A stretch of 64,000 bases of DNA, from contig RQTK01000417.1 of the NCBI GenBank assembly GCA_003991915.1, forward strand, positions 95,596 to 159,595, in the 5' to 3' direction. Below, in pieces: positions 12,962 to 24,475 of the stretch (position 1 is the stretch's first letter; each line of letters begins with the position of its first letter). This DNA is from Elysia chlorotica (taxonomy: Eukaryota; Mollusca; Gastropoda; Plakobranchidae). The translations under genes were made by a program, and so were the position numbers. A model generated the notes under the pieces. The model worked only from the letters and a program-made list of their open reading frames with translations. It made no database searches and was not told the DNA's origin.

Positions 12962-13075
12962 CGAAACCTCCAGGTTTACTCTATGTGACAGAACCTCCAG
13001 GTTTACTCTATGTGACAGAACCTCCAGGTTTACTCTGTGTGGCAAAACCTCCAGGTTTACTCTGTGTGATAGAAT
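12962..13075 (-). repeat. 27-bp minisatellite
   Basis: Four units with period 27 built on CCTCCAGGTTTACTCT. Because 27 is a multiple of three, the minus strand stays open and reads a 9-residue repeat (SHRVNLEVL). Stability of the frame comes from the period and is not evidence of a gene. Confidence 0.85.
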
Positions 13076-13905
13076 CTTCAGCTTGATGAATAACAAAGCC
13101 CCACGCAATGCGAAGGGGTGTCGATGTGTCAAGCTTGGCTCCCAAAAATAGATGGCCATCCCCACCGACTTGAATGAAGGGAGGGCGTTTTTGCATAAGG
13201 ATTATGGTTATATTGCTTATTTATTTATATATCTTGTATTAATTTAAAACTTATAGCACATTAAGGACGGAGTTGTATTTATAGAACACTTGTGTTTTCT
13301 ACCCTATACACAGAAACAATTAAATTATGACTAGACGTCAAACTTACTTTGCATATATGTTAAACTAAACTGACCTTCCTTACTATTTGTGCAGGCCTAA
13401 AGCTATGTTTCAATCAGTCATAATAAATTTTTAGCGCAATTACTAAGGGAACCAAAGCGATAAATGGATATAATTCCTCCAACATGTGATAAAATTGCCT
13501 AATTTCGGGTTTATATTTGCGAAGGTCAAAAGACAGAACTACCAATTGAATGGTGTGTTGACCATTTTCATGCTTGCATCCTCCAGGCGTGACGTCAGAG
13601 CATACAGTTCCATCAACCAGTAGGTACGTTGTTTACCTCAGTCCATAGATTTGTATAACTTCCCCTAGATTACTTAGTTACGTAACAGTGTGGCAGAACT
13701 TGAATGTTACTGGGGAGAGGAAAGTGGGGGCAGGACGAAACGCACACAGATTTCTATTAATAGAAATCAAGCTGCTACCGCGCGTCAGTCCTTTGATGCG
13801 CTAAAGCATGATGCGCTAGGATAGGCCTAGTGGGCCTATGCCTATAGTGTTACAAAACAATGTTACATGATGAGCACATCCCTGTATGTAATCAACCAGA
13901 GCTTA

Positions 13906-13970
13906 AATGATGGTGGTGGTAGCGGTGGACGTGGCGGCAGTGGCCGTGCTGGTGGTGGCGGCGGCGGTGT

Positions 13971-14037
<67 letters not shown>
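13906..14037 (+). repeat. Compound (GGT)n-(GAT)n microsatellite
   Basis: Imperfect GGT/GGC triplets run directly into about 22 perfect GAT units (13971-14037). All six reading frames look open through it and give runs of single residues. Confidence 0.95.
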
Positions 14038-14432
14038 ATGGACCAAACAAAAAGAGGAATGTCACAGGAAGAACGAAAAGAACCAGCACAAAACTCTGGG
14101 AAGAATGGGCAGAGTCCGTAGGCTGTTGTGCTAGTGGTAGGTGTGAAGGGGACCAGCAACAGAAAACAAACTCAGCCGATATGCCATTACGTGTTCTCAT
14201 CGGTTCAGCTAGTGAGATGGTAACAAGAAGCTTTTATTGACTATTAGTCTCACTTTCTACAAAGTTTACATTTTCTCGTTAACTGTTTATCTGCGTCTAT
14301 CTTTGTCTCCCACCCTCTGTCTGTCTGCCTGTTTGTCTGATTATTACCCTATTATCTGTCTGTCTGCCTGTACATCTCTTTGAATCTCTTTTTCCTGCCT
14401 CTTCCTCCTTTACATCTTTTCTCGTTCACTAT

Positions 14433-14435
14433 TCT

Positions 14436-14498
<63 letters not shown>

Positions 14499-14500
14499 TC
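14433..14500 (+). repeat. (CT)n microsatellite
   Basis: CT dinucleotides interrupted once by TTTG, inside a longer pyrimidine-rich stretch (about 14280-14570). Confidence 0.95.
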
Positions 14501-15549
14501 GTTTTCCCCCTCAGCCTTTCATCCCCCTCTCTATTCTCCTCTACGTCTCTCTACCTTTCCTAGCCCTCCCTTCAGGTAATGAGCATCTGTCACAAAACGC
14601 GCCTGATGTGGCATCAATCGCGGGATTAGGTCACGTGAGCTGCCCATCCACTGCTCAGTCTTCGGCACCGTTAATGAAGAGCCAATCATCTAATGAGTGA
14701 CACGACCTTCCTGTTTGTAGCCACCCTCAGCCACAGGCACACGGGGCAGTACGCAGTGGAGCGCTCGTCACGCTGTAATTCAGGGTGGCTCTCCAGGGAG
14801 CGATCTACGGGACCCGCCTTGGGAACCTGGGAGACGATCGAGAACGCTTATTGCCCCCAAACAGCACCCAAGGGAGATCCTTATGCCCTGCTACAAACAA
14901 CTGCTTCTCTGTAGTACTTAGACACGAGCCTGTTAGTGAACTACATCTGTTAATACATTGAATACGAACGATCATGTAGTACATACATGTATTGCACAAT
15001 GGCAGGTGAAATAAAGTGTTGCATTTGAATCGATTGGTGGATTCATATGAATTCATAAGTGCAAGCCTTTGCTAAAATCTTTATTATTCGAATTTTTTCA
15101 ACATGCGAGGACGTACAACTCAAAACAAAGATGGGCAGAGGGGAAACTTTTAACAGGTGTGCCTCGAGTTGGAGAAGAAAAGAAGAAAGGAATGAAGGGC
15201 GGATGGACAGAAGAAAGAAGGACGGACGCACGGAAGAAAGAATAAGCCATAAACGGAATGTGTTTATTAAAAAAATGTGTATTCTATTAAAGGGTGTGAC
15301 AACATCCGAAGCAAGTTTACCTTACCAAAATTTAATGTGACAGTCTGTAGAAAAGCCTCCTTGGGGTCTCCAACGGACCATGATCCCGCTTCCCACAACT
15401 GGGGGGCCCTCGGCAATAAAAAAATACTCGTATTTATATTTCAGGAAACAAACAACAGAAGAGGCATTAATATCAATGGAACAAATATAAATAATATAAG
15501 AGACACCACACTGATACAGTAAAAGCATACAACAAGGAAGGCCTCCAAG

Positions 15550-16175
15550 GTTTGTTTCATGTTGTAATGCAGTTCACAAAAAGGGCTTGGCATGAACGTC
15601 AGTAAAACCAAAAACATGGTCGTTAATAAACAGAAAGATATCCAAGTCAAAATTTTGGTAGACGGGAACAACTTGAACAAGGTCAGGATTTCAAATATAT
15701 TGGGCAAACAATAACCAGTAATGGCAAAATCACTAAAGAAATAGAGACCAGAATAGCACAGGCAAAATTAACATTTGTGAAATTAAAGGACTTATTTATG
15801 TCGAGAGAAATTTCAAGAGATCTCTCACTAAGAGCAATAAACATTAAATTATGTATTTTACTTTCTGCTATACGGCGGTGCAACATGGGCTCTAAAAATA
15901 ATCAGTAAAAAATCTAGAAGCTTTCGAGGTGTGGGTATTTCGACGACTAGCAAGAATACGTTACAAAAACTAAGTAACCAGCGAAGAAGTCTTAAGAACA
16001 CTCGGTGTTAAAAGAGAATTAATAGAAAGCATACTACATCACAAACTGTCAGTTTTGGCCTCATAGCATGGTATGACAGCCTCGCTCAAATTGGCAGAAT
16101 GGAAGGAATAGGAGGGCAATTCATACTCATCAGGAATTGGTACGACGACATCAAAGAGCAGACAGGGATCCTGCT
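15550..16175 (+). pseudogene. LINE remnant, C-terminal reverse transcriptase part
   Basis: Seen: a plus-strand frame reading MNVSKTKNMVVNKQKD from about 15590, then a YIGQTITSNGKI block (about 15695-15730) and IETRIAQAK...KLKDLF. This is the usual SKTK / YLGQLITSDG / RIA.AK order after the RT active site of a LINE. After about 15850 it breaks up by frameshifts and stops (a weak TWALK-like region near 15890). It is a different copy from the ones at 2690 and 47985. No endonuclease or YADD core is present. Confidence 0.75.
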
Positions 16176-16199
16176 ACATGTGACCCTCAGACTAGCTCT

Positions 16200-17635
16200 G
16201 TCTGTTAAAGCCTTTATTCATTTGGTAAACTGTTCTTTTTTGTTTTTTAGTCGAAGAAAAACTTTTACTTTTTAATGAAACCGAAAAAGCGGTTGGTACG
16301 TTGTACAACCAGTAAAAAAATTCATAACTGGCTTGAGTCGAGTCTTAGATCCTGTTAGCAGTGTTAGGTTGCTGAATCAGTGAATGACACTTGCGCACGT
16401 GAGACGTCACCTTGTTACACTTGATTTCTTTATAAGAACAATGCGTTTAACTGACATGAGCATAGATATAAAAATATTTATAGATCTATGGACATGAGTA
16501 ATGCATTAAAACTACGATAGAATCGCATGTGCGATGTACTATAAGCTAGCGAGAGTGAAGACGGAAGAGCCACTAACTGGTGAAACGCAAGCATTACAAT
16601 AAGTGATGCAAAGGTCAAGGGGTAGAAGACCGAATGTTTGGCATTCTCAAAGTTTGTGGGTGGGGAAAGATGTTCGTCTCCTGAACTTCGCGCGCGTTGA
16701 AAAGGGGTTAAACATGCCTTAGTTCGGACTAATACAGTAATAGGGTGATAGGAAGACAAACCAGAGAGAGATGGAGAAATGCTATACTTCGCTAAATGTC
16801 ATTAATATCTACTCGCTGTAAGAGAGTGCGTGTAAGAGTGTGTGTGTGAGAGAGAGAGTGAGGGAGGGAGGGAGGGAGAGAGATGTATCTAATTGAGAGA
16901 GGACACTCAGGTTTCAGAATCAAGGTTCCACATAGACAATGACAATGTAATGAAAATATTCAAATTGTTTTGTTTGTTTAATTAAAGATTTAATTTTTTT
17001 TTTGTACACGGGATTTTGTTTTTAGTAACAAACAAAAAATCGAAGGTGATTCTTGTTGAGTTTACTTTTGTTTTTGTATTTGTTTTTGCGTGTTTTTTGT
17101 TGTTGTTGTTTGTGTGTGTTTGTGTGTGTTTTTTAAGGGTGTGGGTTGCCGTTTTAAATCATTAACTTGTTCTATTACAAAATCAGTTTAACTAACAATA
17201 AATGATACTTTTTGTTTTCAGTTTATCAACTGTGGTGCCTTCTTTAGTTCGAGCATTTCTTTAAGTTTAAGATCAATCAATAAAACGAACAGGCAGCCGC
17301 CATTAGGACCTGGTGTTCACCAATTATTTTACCGAGTTTCAGGTTCCGGTGGCCTAGTAGGAAGAGATGGGCCAAAGAATGCCGAGCAGTTTGCGGTACA
17401 TGTACTAGGTCATTATTCATTCTCCCACTGGAGATCTTGCGACATCTGGCCATAGCAAACACGAAGACGGCAGGAAAGGGAACCTACTCCGGCGTCCCAT
17501 CATAGCTCGACTCTAGGCTCTCAGCGCTAATGAGGGATAAATGGGCATGGATATGTCTTCCATAAACATCGTGCAGGTCGCAAGTCTGTAGTGAGATGCC
17601 TCTGAAAATAGCACCACCTACACCAGTGTACACCT
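16200..17635. other. Intergenic, no gene seen
   Basis: Contains a GT/GA-rich microsatellite (about 16818-16884) and T/TTG-rich tracts at 16960-17140. No protein-like frame could be supported. Confidence 0.5.
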
Positions 17636-17639
17636 ACAC

Positions 17640-17790
17640 GAGGCACGCAATGCAATGTACTGGCTGATGAAGCGCATCCGCTTGGCGTGGTCACGTGAGG
17701 AGAAAAACGCGGGCTGCACGTCAGATGTGTCGATGGTTCTACCGGTGACTTCACTCTCCAACACTGGCCTAGGCCTAGAGCGGGGCTTTT
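17640..17790 (-). other. Orphan exon-like open frame
   Basis: Seen: a minus-strand frame without a Met, GC-richer than its surroundings, that includes RTIDTSDVQPAFFSSRD and then HAKRMRFISQYIALRASC, ending near a possible donor (AG/GTGTAC at about 17640). Its mixed, protein-like composition differs from the repeats around it. I cannot name the family, and no partner exon was found nearby. It may be one exon of a large gene, a retrocopy fragment or a piece of a mobile element. Confidence 0.3.
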
Positions 17791-18309
17791 CCCAGCCCTT
17801 GCTTGGGCGCGATGGGATTATTTAATTCTAAAAAGTGGTATCGATACTAAAGTCTAGCATTGACTGGCAGTTTTTGTAAGCTCACACGGTTGTACTTGGC
17901 CTTCATGAACTGTAAGTCAGATGGGTCCGTCTCTTTCGCACATTCAAAAGAGCAAATTAATCCTCGTAAAAACGATCCTCTTTAGTAACCTATAGAGACA
18001 TACATCTAACACATTTTTCTTTACCTTCTGGTACACAGGCATACTACAGGTATGTAGGTCCTACCACTAGGCAAAGCGTTTCCCCCCGCCGATGGATGTT
18101 GCTAGAGCGTTGCTTTCCCAAACGAGAGGTGCCCAGTTCGAAACCTACAATCGGACAAAATGTATTTGTTTACTGCCACAGTCCCCCTTAGTCCTGCCTC
18201 AGCGCAGGTGTAAACTTGCGTCAAAATTTAGTACTAGGAAATTCCCATGAATAGGTCGGAGACTAAATTTAAATTTCAGACGTAAGTTTCGTCTGGTTTT
18301 TAGGCCTAG

Positions 18310-18460
18310 GCCTTCACATGAATACGGGCCCAGGTGACGAACTACCAACCCCATACGTGGAAGGCCTGCGTTCTGTGAAATTTGATGAGGCCTTCACTGT
18401 GGTGAGAATTGAAAAGACCTTCACTTTAAGGTATTGCTCAGCAATGTAGTAGCGATAATT
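18310..18460 (+). repeat. Third, diverged fragment of the duplicated unit
   Basis: Shares CTACCAACCCCATAC, GGAAGGC, TGAGAATTGAAAAGACCTTC and a GCTCAGCAAT block with 8535-8660 and 10515-10710, in the same order. This shows that part of the tandem unit belongs to a dispersed family. Confidence 0.75.
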
Positions 18461-18624
18461 ACATTTATTCTCCCCATTAAAATTTTTTTAGAATGGGATT
18501 TAAAGTCTTGAAGTTTCCGCCAGTTAAGAGGGAGCATATATGATTACTAAATCGCCACTAAAAACAAAGTGGTTGTGAAATGGAGGCGCGTCAAGTTAGT
18601 ACTATGTAAACGGGGCAGGGGTGG

Positions 18625-18840
18625 GGGAAGAGGTGACTCAGCAGTAGATCAAACGTCTGGCTTCTATTTCTAATCGGGAATTCCCAGTTCAATCCCCGCT
18701 TGGGTCGACTTGTTTCTTAATCGATGGTCGGGGTGGGTGTCAGTGTTGAATAATTTGACCGTCTGAGAGAGAAGTGCTTTCCCGATAACTTTTCCTATGC
18801 CAAGGGGTGTGGAAATTTGACTAAATTGGCAGTTGGGTGT
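18625..18840 (+). repeat. tRNA-derived SINE, diverged
   Basis: An A-box-like GACTCAGCAGTAGATCA and a B box (CCAGTTCAATCCCC, about 18686-18700) are followed by a GGGTGTCAGTGTTGAATAAT / TTTGACCGTCTGAGA body. The body is related to the SINEs at 9912 and 45171, but the head is different. Confidence 0.55.
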
Positions 18841-18847
18841 GGGGGTG

Positions 18848-19069
18848 GGGGGGGGGGGGGGGGGGGGGGGCTCGTCACACTATACTAGCGACAACAGTGC
18901 ANNNNNNNNNNNNNNNNNNNNNNNNNNNNNNNNNNNNNNNNNNNNNNNNNNNNNNNNNNNNNNNNNNNNNNNNNNNNNNNNNNNNNNNNNNNNNNNNNNN
19001 TCGAGATTAAAAAAAAAAAAAAACGTCACCTGTAAAAACAACAGCGATGCACAGTGCACCGCTTCGTCT

Positions 19070-19131
<62 letters not shown>
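18848..19131. other. Assembly gap flanked by simple repeats
   Basis: A poly-G run (about 18848-18870), 99 unknown bases (18902-19000), a poly-A run (about 19008-19022) and a long (GA)n tract (about 19073-19131). The 173-residue open frame spanning this gap is an artefact of it. Confidence 0.95.
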
Positions 19132-19134
<3 letters not shown>

Positions 19135-19337
19135 ATTAATTTTGTGTTTTGTAGTTCTATTCTATATCTGTTTAGAAAAACAACTCACACATTGTGTTTT
19201 CTACTTTGTGGGTGAATCCTATAATTGTTCAGTAGGCCTAGTCCATCCAGCGCCCACTTTGTTCAATTCACGCCGCAGTGGCACACTGTCCCAAACAACG
19301 TTAATTAGGCCGCCTATGTTATATACCGTATGTTGTT

Positions 19338-19425
19338 CTTCCCTTTATTTTTAGGGGGTATTCTTTCATTTTATTTTTAGGGTGTATTCTTTCATTTTAT
19401 TTATTAGGGGGGTATTCTTTCATTT
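19338..19425 (+). repeat. Short tandem repeat, about 28-bp unit
   Basis: Three units built on GGTATTCTTTCATTTTATTT with TTTTAGGG between them. Confidence 0.75.
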
Positions 19426-21214
19426 ATTTTGTTGCAGTTGTTCCTCTCATGTATAAATTGCATCATCCCAATGTGTTGTTTGTGTTGTATTATTGAGCGC
19501 TGTACCGTTGCCTCTGCCATTTAGAAAAGGCAGCTGAGTTCATAACACATGTTTACCACGGCTAAACGATCGGTGACCCGATGGCTCTTGCGTCTATATC
19601 CAGGCAACAATAACACTTCACACTTTATGGCGTTGTTGTGGTTGTTATAAGTCTAAATGCAAATAGAAAAAGTACTGTACAGACTGAATAACTTCACGAA
19701 TTTCCTTGAACCCCCCTGGACCGCTGCACCTGCAAACTCATACTGTACCTACCTTTGCAAGATGGCATTTCCACCAAAAAGCGTCATCTGATTTAATTTC
19801 TAAATCTAGGTCTAAAGCAACGGGCCACCGCACATGCTACAGCTTTTCTGTGGGCTCAAGCGGGTCTCTGTTTCTACAGAACTGACGGGTGCACTGGACA
19901 GTGACGGGAAGCATCGGAACCAAGGTCTCAATCAGAACGTAAACTCTAACCTCTTAGCCGAGCGTTTAAAAAAAAAGAATAAAAGAGTCGCACCATGAGC
20001 CAGCCCACAGTGGAAAAGAAAGCGGTGGCGCCGGTCAGTGCAGAAATCCACACAGGTGCACGGACTACACGACTCAGTAGTGACCAGGCAAAATGGGGTC
20101 ATCCGAGGCCAGGGACAAGAACTATGTCAAAATAACAAGTTAAAAAGTCAAAAGAGGCCACCTTAAGCGTGCTGGCTCTGTGGTATGGAAGTATATCGGT
20201 TGTTTTTTATCAACTTAATGCTATTTTAAGCTGTCGTCTTCGTCTTTGTTGTTGTTGCTACTAGATACGTATACAGCATTTACTGATACATGCAATTTGT
20301 TGTTTCTATTACATGCCTTTCCTTTTCTTCTTTTCTAACAAACAGGTTCATGTCTACCAAAACAAAGTAGATCAATAGGCACCCGTTATAAAGTTTATTA
20401 ACCACTTTATTATAACAGCTTCGTCTTGAATGGTGGGGGTGCACAAAAGGTCGCCAGAATGGTCATCAACTCTGGCGAAATCTTTAACCGTTGAATGTGT
20501 ATAGAAGAACAGGAGAATATATAATTATTCCATACAAACCCAGAGGAAGTGGGCAGCTCTGGGTAATCTTTCTAAGGCATTCATGATCCCTGTTAATCCC
20601 CAATCCAGGTGAGAGCCTTACCTCATTCCCCGGCCCTGCTCAGACAACTCGCAAAAACTGCTGACCAATGACTTTCCAGTTGAGGGGGAACCTCAGTCAT
20701 TATGTAAATGACACCAGTCATTCTCGGAAAATTTCTAAAATTGAGTAATTTTCGTGTGATTTTTACCAGAACTAGAATTACGGTAATTGGCAAAAACCTG
20801 AAATATTCATACACGCCATGGAAATAAATGGTGGTTGAGTTTGACTCTATGTAAATGTACACGAAGCATGCCCTGAGTCCGAGGATACCAGATAGCATCG
20901 ACTGAGTTCCTTATGTGTGCTTAAAACCAACTGTTTCTTTTTTTAAATATGAGTTAAAGTCACAGAGACATAAAAAAGTGTTTACGCCATTTTGCAAGGA
21001 CAAAATAAGAGAAAAGCTTACCTAATACATATACTACTTCATTATGGACCTCTCTGAACAAAATTAAAGCATGGGCTGTAGGAATATTGAGACCACACGC
21101 TAAAATCTGCCCCTCTGAGCGGAGAAAGTGTTCGCAACGTTGACCAAGGTCAGAGTCGCAATCAAAACACGGGGTCACTCTAGCGTGACCAGAACGGTTC
21201 AGACTGTTGTAGCA
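19426..21214. other. Intergenic, no gene seen
   Basis: No exon or RNA gene was recognised. The GC content rises at about 19800-20130 without a protein-like frame. Confidence 0.45.
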
Positions 21215-21480
21215 CTGGCTCAAGGGGAGGCTATCGTGTTCCCAGCCTTGACCATAGGCCTTGAACACAGAGTTTCATTAATAAACTCTTTGACCAGTGT
21301 CCGAGGATCTGTGTCTGTGCAACCATCCATGGCTATTCAGGACTTACCAGATCTAGCTCTCTAGTTCAAGAAGGTTATGGACCATCGCGCGGCTGGGCAG
21401 GATTTCTGCTGCTCTCAGCTGACTTGGTTCATGGTTGGATTGAGAGTGGCAGGTCCGCGGTTCCAATCTCAGCATTAGGA
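21215..21480 (+). repeat. Dispersed repeat with tRNA-like end, copy 1
   Basis: Parallels 25847-26085 through three shared blocks: ATCGTGTTCCCA...CCTTGACCATAG, CAGTGTCCGAG...CTGTG, and GGTTCATGGTTGGATTGAGA. It ends in a B-box-like GCGGTTCCAATC. This suggests a SINE family; the parent tRNA is not clear. Confidence 0.6.
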
Positions 21481-21859
21481 TTCTCCCGTGAAGTTATGGG
21501 GCCTAATTGGTTCATTATGTAGTCAAAGACTCAAATGACAGAGTGAAGCCCCCCTCTACTTGAACGTGTTCTACTTCTAGGTTTCCAAGGAATATACCTT
21601 AAATGGCGAGGGCTCCTAAGGCTTACGTCTGATAATTTTACACCGGTATAGTGTAGGCATACCCGAACCCCGGTCTCAACCGATCACATTATACTGACAT
21701 CGACCCAACTAGTATGTATAGGGTGAAATCTGACAAACAAATTTTGCCCGCGGGCTCTCCGATTTGGAGACCAATGCTCTATCTTGCACCAATTCGCCCC
21801 CTAGCACAGAATCATATCGCCAGGGTGGTTGTATCTATTTTAGCCCTGTGTACGCTCAG

Positions 21860-21915
21860 AGGATTAGTGCAATGGACTGGCGAGCAAGAGGCCCTCGGTT
21901 CGATTCTCAGGTGGT
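21860..21915 (+). repeat. tRNA-like SINE head
   Basis: TTAGTGCAATGGACTGGCGAG is followed at tRNA-like spacing by a B box, CGGTTCGATTCTC. There is no complete cloverleaf. Confidence 0.4.
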
Positions 21916-22333
21916 GCAAATATTTTCATGGAGTAGATTTCAGAAAAATTGGGGGACGTAAAACTAACCGGACATCATGATTTTCAGAATCAAAGTTAAC
22001 CTTTTTTTCTCGCGCTTAATTATATCTTCGTTCCACCAGCTCTTTGCCAACACGGGAACTCTGGTTATTTAACCGTAAAGGATGAACCAACGTTTTAATC
22101 TAAAACAATCTTAAATGTCAATCATTTTATCTGTGCATTCATTCTCGTTTGTGTCATCATCTCTCCGGTCACCATATCCGCCCACATTATGTCTCTTTTT
22201 ATTTATCCTGACGAGGCAAGCAACTCGCGTGCAGCTTTTAATGCTTTGTTTGTTAAGCACTTCACCGTGTGTGCTACAGAGTATCACAGTTCCAAAACCT
22301 AGAGAAAGTGAATCGGGGAGAAAAGAGAAAGAG

Positions 22334-22337
<4 letters not shown>

Positions 22338-22364
<27 letters not shown>

Positions 22365-22400
22365 TACAGACAGACAGAAATAGAGGGTGGGGAGAGAGAA
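22338..22400 (+). repeat. (GA)n-rich microsatellite
   Basis: GAGAGA tract with interspersed GACAGACAGA and GGAGAGAGA. Confidence 0.9.
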
Positions 22401-23550
22401 CACGAAAGGAGAGATACTATATAGAGTAGAGTGGGTCGTTGATCGATGTCGCCCTTCCCGTTGAGAGAGTGTGTTTACACTGCAAACCTCTGTGAAATCA
22501 CGACAGGTAACAGAGCTATGATCTCCCCGACCAGCCGACGTCAGTATTAGCTGGCTCAGTCCCATGCTTCAAATGGCAAGCATCCCACGCAGAAACTGTT
22601 TCAAGCTTAGAGTTTATCAATTTTACATCCTTTCCAAACCTCAAATTGCGAGAACCTGTCTTAAACCTAATAGCGATGTGCTGATTTTTTTTTACAAGGA
22701 ATACAACTTAACTGTTTAACGTTCTTATAATGTTAGTATTTGGCTTGGTAGGTTTCCCTCGAGACCTCACGTAACTTTAGAAATGTTATGCCTACGATTG
22801 TTTTATGACGGATTACCATTGGTGTCATTAGACATGACCAGGTGTCCGCTGCTACCTGCAAAAAGGTTGAAGTGGTCAAGAGGACCACTCTGAATTCAAA
22901 CCCGATGAACCCGGGATCCATCATAGTTATTAATAATACCTGTGTTAGGGCCCCGTGTGCTCTGTCTGTGTCACTGTAACCGAACCACTGCCCCAGTCAG
23001 TCGGGCTCGGTCAACCAGTGCATAGTGACCATTAATATTTCACAAACCGTAGTACAATGTATAATGTACCAGAGACAGCCTGGCAGTGTTGGCAAATCTA
23101 AAAAACTGACCATCTGTATGACAGGTGTGTTTGTTACTCTTCTAAAACATTCTTTTTGCCCCCAACAGATATAACTACGTTGACACAAGAGGTTCATACA
23201 ACACTGACACAATATCACACACGCACAATACATAGTTACACAAAAGTCACCCACGATATTTTACTGTGCTACACTTACAATACATGTATACATGCATCTA
23301 TCGATAGACGTAGGATTGTATGGTATCTGACCAGTGGTCAATCCTCAATCGACCCGTGTCCGGCCTTTTGTCCACCTGACAAGTTTGATGACGTCACAGG
23401 CCCACCGATAGTACGCCCTGGTCTCTATTGTTGTTGGGTTGTCTTCCTTTCTTATTCAATAATTGTTACGATAAATCTATCTGCCTACCTGTGTACCTAT
23501 CCCTATCTCATACCCCCTTCTTATCTATTTATCTCTGGCTCCACTTTCCC
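22401..23550. other. Intergenic, no gene seen
   Basis: No coding or RNA feature was recognised. Confidence 0.45.
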
Positions 23551-23552
23551 TT

Positions 23553-23587
23553 TGTCTGTCTGCTGCCTGTCTGTCTGTCTTTCTGCC

Positions 23588-23622
<35 letters not shown>

Positions 23623-23665
23623 GTGTCTGTGTGTCTGTCTGTCTGTGTGTCTGTCTGTCTGTCTG

Positions 23666-23713
<48 letters not shown>
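23553..23713 (+). repeat. Compound (CTGT)n-(CT)n microsatellite
   Basis: CTGT tetranucleotides with GTGT variants run into a perfect CT tract from about 23667. The long Ser/Cys/Leu-rich frames here are translations of it. Confidence 0.95.
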
Positions 23714-23716
<3 letters not shown>

Positions 23717-24002
23717 GCAGTTGGTGAATTATCCAATACAATCTCTGATTGCAGGATTTAGGCTATATGTATAAATGTATCATAGAATCTTTGAGTGAGA
23801 GGACCCTAATGGTGCCACCAGAGCTGAGTCTAGACGGCTGTGGCTGAGTCCAGGTCTCTTTGCAACCCACGTCAGAGCCTGACTAGATCTGGTGTTGTTG
23901 TCGTCAATTCTTTAAAAAAAATATTTTTCAATACGGTTTCCAATATAGGCTAGAAGGTACAAGCGATGTTGTTCTTGTCAGTGTCTGTCGTCTTTAAAAT
24001 TT

Positions 24003-24090
24003 GAATAAATTGATTACTTTTTACAGTTCCTTATTTGATCTATCTCCTATATCTCATATCTATATATTTTGCAATTTTGCATGACTGCCT
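24003..24090 (+). repeat. Dispersed repeat pair member
   Basis: GAATAAATTGATTACTTTTT ... TATATTTTGCAATTTTGCATGACTGCC recurs at 26549-26627. A 27-bp string around CTGATTGCAGGATTTAGGCT also occurs twice (about 23740 and 25102), so pieces of one family are scattered across 23.7-26.6 kb. Confidence 0.7.
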
Positions 24091-24419
24091 CTCCCCAAAT
24101 CTTCCTTGTCCTCCCTCCTTCCACCACTTCCTCCCCCACTCTCTCTATCTCTTTCTCTCTTTCTCTATCCCTCTCTCCATCTGTATCGGTCTCCCCCCCC
24201 CCCGCCCCCTTTTCGTCGCGTCCTTATTCCAGACAATAATTATATCCTCGCTCTCTATTCTGTGGCCCAAATTGGATTACATGTACGGCGTATTGTGTCG
24301 GCGGGTTCAAAGGTCAAACCCACCTGACGATTGCTATTCGTTTTGATCAAGTTCCTCAATCCGGTCCTGGCCAATCACATCTCAATACTGATGCAATCTA
24401 ACAACAACACCTTAATATA

Positions 24420-24475
24420 GGACCCCCCTGGTTTGGGTTGCAGGGGTCCCTGGGCCCAGCTTGACTGAGCTTAGC
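24420..24475 (-). repeat. Mobile-element edge fragment (mate at 29306)
   Basis: On the minus strand it contains AAGCTGGGCCCAGGG and GCAACCCAAA, matching 29306-29360 on the plus strand (AAGCTGGGCCTAGGG, GCAACCTAAA). It is probably a fragment of one element family in opposite orientations. Confidence 0.5.

Noticed and set aside
12755..13165. 136-residue minus-strand frame
   Set aside because: Its middle is the 27-bp minisatellite; the flanks have no recognisable motif or splice support.
13863..14200. Frames with poly-Asp, poly-Met, poly-His or poly-Ser
   Set aside because: Translations of the GAT/GGT microsatellite, open in every frame.
18833..19354. 173-residue plus-strand frame
   Set aside because: It runs through a poly-G, a 99-base gap and a GA repeat.
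23156..23761. 201-residue Cys/Leu/Ser/Val-rich frame
   Set aside because: Mostly CTGT/CT microsatellite; no conserved motif in the remainder.
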